Positions 56,590-64,000 of a stretch of DNA of 64,000 nucleotides are shown in pieces (position 1 is the first letter of the stretch; every line of letters begins with the position of its first letter). The DNA comes from Protonemura montana (taxonomy: Eukaryota; Arthropoda; Insecta; Plecoptera; Nemouridae), in contig OX387612.1 in NCBI GenBank assembly GCA_947568835.1, forward strand, positions 11,534,001 through 11,598,000, read 5' to 3'. The translations under genes were made by a program, and so were the position numbers. The notes under the pieces were generated by a model, which was not told the DNA's origin, ran no database searches, and saw only the letters and a list, made by a program, of their open reading frames with translations.

Positions 56590-57170
56590 CAATATTGAGT
56601 CACAAAATATGAATAAAACTAGCAGTACCCGCTGCCTAACGGCCGCTTAAGATTTTGAGGGAGTGGGCATTTTGGTTTAAATGGGACCACAACCAAAAGT
56701 ACCGTGCAATACCATACAGTACCCCCATTTATTGTGTTTGAAATTTGCTGTGATCAAAAATTTTTGAGACGGTGATTTCTTTTTGTGATTTCCACTTTGA
56801 CTTCATACGATTTTTCAGAAAAAAACGGTCGGCAAGTTTGCCAACCGAACAAAATTTAGAAAAAACGTGCACCTATTTTTTCCTCCAATTTTGAGTAAAA
56901 ATTTGAAGGTAAAGGATATTTGTTGAAGTACCAAATTGAACGAATTTTTGGCCGGTATAAGAGAGAAGCATGAGGTATGTTGGAGGGGGGGGGGGACTCC
57001 CCCAGGTATGTTGGAGGGGGGGGGGGGGGGGGCATGGGAAACCATAAAGGAAAATTTTTAAAGAAAACAAAATATCACACTAAAGGGTGGACAAAGATTA
57101 AATTGAAAACATACTGAAAACACACTGCACACTTGATTTTGATTACAAACTTGTAAGTACACAAGTCGGA
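56590..57170. other. Intergenic DNA with duplicated G-tract
   Basis: GGTATGTTGGAGGGGG occurs twice (56973 and 57005), with runs of 11 and 18 G. A SINE-tail-like phrase TTTTTGAGACGGTGA is near 56761. No gene seen. Confidence 0.5.
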
Positions 57171-57424
57171 AAGATGCACGCCGTCTTTACCGGCTTAATG
57201 GTTAGTTTACTGGCCACCGATGGCGCGGCCGGTCACACAAACAATCTGAACAGATACTTGCAGCGTTACTATATTATTACCCAGACGCAAGGTCATTAAA
57301 GCGCCTGGCGGTGGTAAATGCAAGCTCTCAGGGATTTTATTCACAACGGCAAACAGGACCAATATCAAGTTGTTGGAAACGCAGCAATGTACTTAGCTGA
57401 TTTATTGATTTGTTAAGTTCAATA

Positions 57425-59245
57425 ATTGTGTTTAACGACGCACTGTTTTGACATCTAGCCATGCGGCACTGGTCTAATGGCGTCGGTCAATGAGTGGATA
57501 ATGATGAACCTAACATAGCCTAGAAGGGAGGAGAGGAAACCCGGTGCCGGCACGTAGCCTACTCCTGTCGAAGAGCACCAAGGGGACCACCGGCTTAACG
57601 TCCCTTCCGAAGGACGGTACAACGCGAACAACAGGACTCCTCCACAAATCCATGCTGTCGAGAGGTTGATAAGCAAGGCGAGTGAAGTTGCTGTACTAAC
57701 TTTCATCCCTCCAACCTCTCTCCCGAACAGAACTGGACATGTGTAGGATGGTCACCCATCCAATGCCTGACTCAGCGCAGTGTTGCTTAACTTTCATCCC
57801 TCCAACCTCTCTCCCGAACAGAACTGGTCATGTGTATGATGGTCACCCATCCAATACCTGACCCAGCGCAGTGTTGCTTAACTTTCATCCCTCCAAACTC
57901 TCTCCCGAACAGAACTGGTCATGTGTATGATGGTCACCCATCCAATACCTGACCCAGCACAGTGTTGCTAAACTTTCATCCCTCCAACCTCTCTCCCGAA
58001 CAGAACTGGTCATGTGTATGATGGTCACCCATCCAATACCTGACCCAGCGCAGTGTTGCTTAACTTTCATCCCTCCAACCTCTCTCCCAAACAGAACTGG
58101 TCATGTGTATGATGGTCACCCATCCAATACCTGACTCAGCGCAGTGTTGCTTAACTTTCATCCCTCCAAACTCTCTCCCGAACAGAACTGGTCATGTGTA
58201 TGATGGTCACCCATCCAATACCTGACCCAGCGCAGTGTTGCTTAACTTTCATCCCTCCAACCTCTCTCCCGAACAGAACTGGTCATGTGTATGATGGTCA
58301 CCCATCCAATACCTGACCCAGCGCAGTGTTGCTTAACTTTCATCCCTCCAACCTCTCTCCCGAACAGAACTGGTCATGTATATGATGGTCACCCATCCAA
58401 TACCTGACCCAGCGCAGTGTTGCTTAACTTTCTTCCCTCCAACCTCTCTCCCGAACAGAACTGGTCATGTGTATGATGGTCACCCATCCAATACCTGACC
58501 CAGCGCAGTGTTGCTTAACTTTCATCCCTCCAACCTCTCTCCCGAACAGAACTGGTCATGTGCATGATGGTCATCCATCCAATACCTGACCCAGCGCAGT
58601 GTTGCTTAACTTTCATCCCTCCAACCTCTCTCCCAAACAGAACTGGTCATGTGTATGATGGTCACCCATCCAATACCTGACTCAGCGCAGTGTTGCTTAA
58701 CTTTCATCCCTCCAAACTCTCTCCCGAACAGAACTGGTCATGTGTATGATGGTCACCCATCCAATACCTGACCCAGCGCAGTGTTGCTTAACTTTCATCC
58801 CTCCAACCTCTCTCCCGAACAGAACTGGTCATGTGTATGATGGTCACCCATCCAATACCTGACCCAGCGCAGTGTTGCTTAACTTTCATCCCTCCAACCT
58901 CTCTTCCGAACAGAACTGGTCATGTGTATGATGGTCACCCATCCAATACCTGACCCAGCGCAGTGTTGCTTAACTTTCATCCCTCCAACCTCTCTCCCGA
59001 ACAGAACTGGTCATGTGTATGATGGTCACCCATCCAACACCTGACCCAGCGCAGTGTTGCTTAACTTTCATCCCTCCAATCTCTCTCCAGAACAGAACTG
59101 GTCATGTGTATGATGGTCATCCATCCAATACCTGACCCAGCGCAATGTTGCTTAACTTTCATCCCTCCAACCTCTCTCCCGAACAGAACTGGTCATGTGT
59201 ATGATGGTCATCCATCCAATACCTGACCCAGCGCAATGTTGCTTA
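57425..59245 (-). mobile_element. 5S-derived SINE with about 17 tandem heads
   Basis: Tail GTGTTTAACGACGCACTGTT at 57430, body 57510-57690, then about seventeen 91-bp 5S units (57700-59245). This is the longest array here, with very similar units. No complete 5S head start is seen; the array instead meets the tRNA-SINE tail at 59246. Confidence 0.92.
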
Positions 59246-59335
59246 ACTTCGTTGAAGTTCGGGGTTTGAGTTCCCGTTTGGTCATCAATTTTTGATAGGT
59301 TTTCAGTGTTGCTTAAAATAAAGTTAAAAACTTTA
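59246..59335 (+). mobile_element. tRNA-SINE 3' part fused to the 5S array
   Basis: GTTCGGGGTTTGAGTTCCCG, TTTGGTCATCAATTTTTGAT: a degraded T-arm and the tRNA-SINE tail, joined to the end of the 5S array in the opposite orientation. Confidence 0.7.
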
Positions 59336-59351
59336 TTAATTTCTAGCTCAC

Positions 59352-59546
59352 CGACGTCGCAACGCCAACGCTTTTGTCTTGCGCACTCGGCGTCGTCTGT
59401 CGCGACGCCTGGAAGCTGAGCGGTCGCTCAGTGTATCGTCGTCCGGCGTCGGTTTGTGATCGTTCAGCGGGCGTCGGTTTGTGATCGTTCAGCGGGCGTC
59501 GGTGAAAAGCGTCTGATCGCGAGCGTCGAGTCCTGACAAGTTCCAT
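59352..59546 (-). CDS. First coding exon of an unidentified gene
   Basis: A CpG-rich island of about 200 bp in AT-rich surroundings. The - strand reads MELVRTRRSRSDAFHRRPLN, then a basic, Ser/Thr/Gln-rich stretch ending KSVGVATS, followed by a good donor GTGAGC (59351 down). 65 codons, phase 0. It contains a short internal duplication (GTCGGTTTGTGATCGTTCAG twice). No partner exon downstream could be assigned within the window. It could instead be a CpG-rich promoter with a chance open frame. Confidence 0.4.
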
Positions 59547-59559
59547 GGTGAGGATTTTT

Positions 59560-59945
59560 TTTTCAGATTTAGATTTTTTTTAATTACTGTATTTTAATAA
59601 AATATATTATATGTTTATGTTTTATTTTACAAAATAATACATCAATAGTAATCTTTACTTTTTTTGTCTGCCATGAAATCAGTGAACCGGAAAACATTCT
59701 TGTAAAACATCAGTAATTTTTAACAATTATGAAAATTAAGTGAAAAGTCAACTGATTCAGTTTTAAATTTATTTTAAGCAAATCTTTTCTTAATCGCATT
59801 CAATTCTTATTTCCTTCAAAACAAACTCTTGCTTTCTGCGAATCTTGTAAAAGAATCTGAACAAATTTAAGAAATTTCATTAATTTCAAAGCCATCAAGA
59901 TCTTATTTTTCTTAAACTTCAAGCAAATTCATAAAGATGACCGTG
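59560..59945. other. AT-rich DNA, nothing recognised
   Basis: Very AT-rich, no frames or repeats seen. Confidence 0.4.
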
Positions 59946-59949
59946 AAAC

Positions 59950-60373
59950 CGTTGAGTGTAGGTTCTAGGTAGAGTTTCAACGTCAATGTTACAGTCTCTG
60001 TGTGAAAGATGGCCGCCAAATGACTACCTTACCGACAAAAATGCAGAGTACCGGAACATCACGTTAAGTGGAGCCACTGTCGTATGAAATTTAATTTCGA
60101 TATTTATCGTAGGTTAACTCGCTTTGGAGACTTTTTATGCTCAAAAAATCTCCATCAATGTTTACCTCAACGATTGATAAACACGTAACGATATTAAAAA
60201 GCGAGTAACTTACTATAAATATCGAAATTAAATTTCATACGACAGTGGCTCCACTTTACGTGATGTTCCGGTACTCTGCATTTTTGTCGGTAAGGTAGTC
60301 ATTTGGCGGCCATCTTTCACGCAGAGACTGTAACATTGACGTTGAAACTCTACCTAGAACCTGCACACTCAAC
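59950..60373. mobile_element. Palindromic MITE family P, copy 6
   Basis: CGTTGAGTGTAGG at the left; right end GCACACTCAAC with a 2-bp insertion in the terminus. Placed directly before the next 5S array. Confidence 0.88.
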
Positions 60374-60389
60374 AACTGAACTGAACTGA

Positions 60390-61460
60390 ACTGGTCATGT
60401 GTATGATGGTCACCCATCCAATACCTGACTCAGCGCAGTGTTGCTTAACTTTCATCCCTCCAACTTCTCTCCCGAACAGAACTGGTCATGTGTATGATGG
60501 TCATCCATCCAATACCTGACTCAGCTCAGTGTTGCTTAACTTTCATCCCTCCAACCTCTCTCCCGAACAGAACTGGTCATGTGTATGATGGTCACCCATT
60601 CAATACCTGACCCAGCGCAGTGTTGCTTAACTTTCATCCCTCCAACCTCTCTCCCAAACAGAACTAGTCATGTGTATGATGGTCACCCATTCAATACCTG
60701 ACCCAGCGCAGTGTTGCTTAACTTTCATCCTTCCAACCTCTCTCCCGAACAGAGTTGGTCATGTGAATGATGGTCACCCATCCAATACCTGACTCAGCGC
60801 AGTGTTGCTTAACTTTCATCCCTCCAACCTCTCTCCCGAACAGAGTTGGTCATGTGAATGATGGTCACCCATCCAATACCTGACCCAGCGCAGTGTTGCT
60901 TAACTTTCATCCCTCCAACCTCTCTCCCAAACAGAACTGGTCATGTATATGATGGTCACCCATCCAATACCTGACCCAGCGCAGTGTTGCTTATCTTTCA
61001 TCCCTCCAACCTCTCTCCCGAACAGAACTAGTCATGTGTATGATGGTCACCCATTCAATACCTGACCCAGCGCAGTGTTGCTTAACTTTCATCCTTCCAA
61101 CCTCTCTCCCGAACAGAGTTGGTCATGTGAATGATGGTCACCCATCCAATACCTGACTCAGCGCAGTGTTGCTTAACTTTCATCCCTCCAACCTCTCTCC
61201 CGAACAGAGTTGGTCATGTGAATGATGGTCACCCATCCAATACCTGACTCAGCGCAGTGTTGCTTAACTTTCATCCCTCCAACCTCTCTCCCGAACAGAG
61301 TTGGTCATGTGAATGATGGTCACCCATCCAATACCTGACCCAGCGCAGTGTTGCTTAACTTTCATCCCTCCAACCTCTCTCCCAAACAGAACTGGTCATG
61401 TATATGATGGTCACCCATCCAATACCTGACCCAGCGCAGTGTTGCTTAACTTCTATGATC
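60390..61460 (-). repeat. 5S-derived 91-bp array, about 12 units, no SINE body
   Basis: Same unit as 57700-59245, with a block of units sharing the variant AGAGTTGGTCATGTGAATGA that recurs in order (60740-60960 and 61110-61410), so multi-unit segments were duplicated. Head-like end ATGATCTCACGAGGACCGGT near 61457-61476. Confidence 0.92.
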
Positions 61461-61479
61461 TCACGAGGACCGGTGTTTA

Positions 61480-61935
61480 CAATTCGCTACTGGCTTGGTC
61501 ACTAATGACTTTGCCGACAGAAAGATATTTCGTATTAAGACTCATTTCACGAGCAATCAAACTCAGTAAACAAGTCGTGGCTCAAACTTATCAACTTTTG
61601 AAAACATATCAGAGGCCAAATAATTGTTTACAGGGTTTGTTTAAAGGGTTTTTAGACAGGTCTAGATGGAGAACCCAAATATTTAACTTAAAATGTCTTA
61701 GCAATTTTGGATTGATGTGTAATCGAGCTTGAGCAGGAAGTGCCTGTTGTTAGCTGATTTATCATAACATATTCTACGAGCGGAATTTCATCGAAGCTTC
61801 CTTAGTGATGATTACTTAAACTGTCAATCATTCGAGATCGATTCATCAAACTTTCTTTTAATGATGTTTTCACAATGTAAATATAGCGTGATCAGTGGCG
61901 GAACATGATTCCTTGAGTCTGTGTTTACATTCATT
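61480..61935. other. Intergenic DNA, no supported gene
   Basis: A 97-codon frame starts inside the 5S array and runs to 61732, with no homology I recognise and no splice or start support. Confidence 0.4.
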
Positions 61936-61939
61936 GTGT

Positions 61940-62855
61940 TTGTTGAAACTGTTGCCATGACGACTTCCAATCACATGCAGTGAAATTCAGATGTTTCTGT
62001 GAGCTAGAGATCCAACTTATAGTTGAACATTTTGTTGAAACTGTTGCCATGACGACTTCCAATCACATGCAGTGAAAATCTGATGTTTCTGTGAGCTAGA
62101 GATCCAACTTATAGTTGAACATTTTGTTGAAACTGTTGCCATGACGACTTCCAATCACATGCAGTGAAATTCAGATGTTTCTGTGAGCTAGAGATCCAAC
62201 TTATAGTTGAACATTTTGTTGAAACTGTTGCCATGACGACTTCCAATCACATGCAGTGAAATTCAGATGTTTCTGTGAGCTAGAGATCCAACTTATAGTT
62301 GAACATTTTGTTGAAACTGTTGCCATGACGACTTCCAATCACATGCAGTGAAATTCAGATGTTTCTGTGAGCTAGAGATCCAACTTATAGTTCAATATTT
62401 TGTTGAAACTGTTGCCATGACGACTTCCAATCACATGCAATGAAATTCAGATGTTTCTGTGAGCTAGAGATCCAACTTATAGTTGAACATTTTGTTGAAA
62501 CTGTTGCCATGACGACTTCCAATCACATGCAGTGAAATTCAGATGTTTCTGTGAGCTAGAGATTCAACTTATAGTTGAACATTTTGTTGAGACTGTTGCC
62601 ATGACGACTTCCAATCACATGCAGTGAAATTCAGATGTTTCTGTGAGCCAGAGATCCAACTTATAGTTCAATATTTTGTTGAGACTGTTGCCATGACGAC
62701 TTCCAATCACATGCAGTGAAATTCAGATGTTTCTGTGAGCTAGAGATCCAACTTATAGTTGAACATTTTGTTGAAACTGTTGCCATGACGACTTCCAATC
62801 ACATGCAGTGAAATTCAGATGTTTCTGTGAGCTAGAGATCCAACTTATAGTTGGA
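61940..62855. repeat. About 91-bp array, 10 units
   Basis: Unit TTGTTGAAACTGTTGCCATG, ACGACTTCCAATCACATGCA, GTGAAATTCAGATGTTTCTG, TGAGCTAGAGATCCAACTTA, TAGTTGAACAT. Similar in period to the 5S array but unrelated in sequence. Confidence 0.97.
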
Positions 62856-62859
62856 ACCA

Positions 62860-63365
62860 GAGATCCTAAGGATTAAACATTAGTTTGCATTTCTTTGAAT
62901 TCAAACAAATTTGTCAATCTTGATTGGCTGACAAGATTTGATTGATAACAAATGCAATGGGTCTGTGTTAGGAACAGGAAAAATTATTTTGAAAAATTGT
63001 GTAAAAATCGGGGGCAGCTTTCTGGCCGGCAAAGCTTAAACAAAAACAAAAACACATAGAAATACCAAACGTATTTTGGTTATATTTACACTATTCTTGT
63101 TTTTTCCGTTACTCTAGTTTGATTCCAAGATAGAAGAAATTCCAAACACTTGGCAGTTTTAAATAGGCCGTGGTTATTTCAAAATACGTTTCCTTTGTTT
63201 CGATAATAATACAGTTGGAGGAAATCCTAATATTTATTTTCTTGAACCAATTTCACTATCGAGGATTCAAAGAGCATCGACAACCGACCTCATTTTTCAA
63301 TCGTGAATGTTTTAGTTAAGTGGCCAGTTCCATTTTATTAATTTAACACTGAGACTTTTAGACCC
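62860..63365. other. Intergenic DNA, nothing recognised
   Basis: No frames, repeats or splice-like structure seen between the two arrays. Confidence 0.4.
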
Positions 63366-63369
63366 CTCC

Positions 63370-64000
63370 TACCATACGCTTTCCAAGCAAGTGTGTACAG
63401 ACCAGTGGGTTACACAGGTAGAATAGGGGAGATCGAAGACCCCACTGGCTTAGAAACCAGTCCACGGGATGCGCTATCCACGCAAGTGTGTACAGACCAG
63501 TGGGTTACTCAGGTAGAATAGGGGAGATCGAAGACCACACTGGCTTGGAAACCAGTCCACGGGATGCGCTATCCACGCAAGTGTGTACAGACCAGTGGGT
63601 TACACATGTAGAATAGGGGAGATCGAAGACCCCACTGGCTTGGAAACCAGTCCACGGGATGCGCTTTCCAAGCAAGTGTGTACAGACCAGTGGGTTACAC
63701 AGGTAGAATAGGGGAGATCGAAGACCCCACTGGCTTGGAAACCAGTCCACGGGATGCGCTATCCACGCAAGTGTGTACAGACCAGTGGGTTACTCAGGTA
63801 GAATAGGGGAGATCGAAGACCCCACTGGCTTGGAAACCAGTCCACGGGATGCGCTATCCACGCAAGTGTGTACAGACCAGTGGGTTACTCAGGTAGAATA
63901 GGGGAGATCGAAGACCCCACTGGCTTGGAAACCAGTCCACGGGATGCGCTATCCACGCAAGTGTGTACAGACCAGTGGGTTACACAGGTAGAATAGGGGA
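63370..64000 (-). repeat. 95-bp array with tRNA-like core, more than 6 units
   Basis: The GTGTGTACAG landmark recurs every 95 bp (63391, 63486 and so on) and the array continues past the window. On the - strand each unit holds GGATAGCGCATCCCGTGGAC (like the D-arm of tRNA-Arg), a hairpin ACTGGTTTCCAAGCCAGT, and GGGGTCTTCGATCTCCCC (T-arm-like with TTCGATC). The loops are one base off canonical lengths, so it is a tRNA-derived repeat at most. Confidence 0.8.

Noticed and set aside
61439-61732. 97-codon frame
   Set aside because: Starts within the 5S array and has no family resemblance or splice structure.

Overview
The window is animal (metazoan) nuclear DNA from an invertebrate. Genes are split by many GT-AG introns, coding exons are GC- and CpG-richer than the AT-rich surroundings, and recognisable proteins are metazoan: ORC2, TAF13, an LRMDA-like leucine-rich-repeat protein and a tramtrack/bric-a-brac-style BTB protein. 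I cannot name the phylum. The BTB type is commonest in arthropods, but that alone does not settle it.

Layout. On the + strand: three exons of an unrecognised gene (681-2811) and a complete six-exon ORC2 (5776-11012). On the - strand: a 13-exon BTB gene with all phases matching (37738 down to 17881), TAF13 (41478-40903) and an LRMDA-like gene (about 50305 down to 44283). Then a two-exon + strand gene for a secreted Thr-rich protein (54662-56281), and one - strand first exon (59546-59352). The gene products share no obvious pathway. ORC2 acts in replication licensing, TAF13 in TFIID, and the acidic BTB protein is presumably nuclear.

Repeats fill most of the rest. (a) A SINE with a 5S-rRNA-derived head repeated in tandem as 91-bp units, from about 3 to about 17 per copy. 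(b) A SINE with a tRNA-like head repeated in tandem as 52-bp units, up to 12. (c) A 95-bp array with a tRNA-like core running off the right edge. (d) A palindromic MITE of about 420 bp with 7-bp target duplications, in at least six copies. (e) A foldback/Penelope-type repeat family carrying hammerhead-ribozyme-like strings. (f) A family whose copies each hold three perfect CRE octamers. (g) Three hAT-type insertions with 8-bp target duplications. (h) A decayed LINE reverse transcriptase. (i) About ten unrelated minisatellites, several making up nearly all of an intron.

The most notable theme is that segments of dispersed elements, including Pol III promoter modules, have been expanded into local tandem arrays at several loci, and that introns of the BTB and secreted-protein genes consist largely of such arrays. 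Long open frames inside these arrays are artefacts of unit lengths divisible by three or of stop-poor units, and are not annotated as genes.
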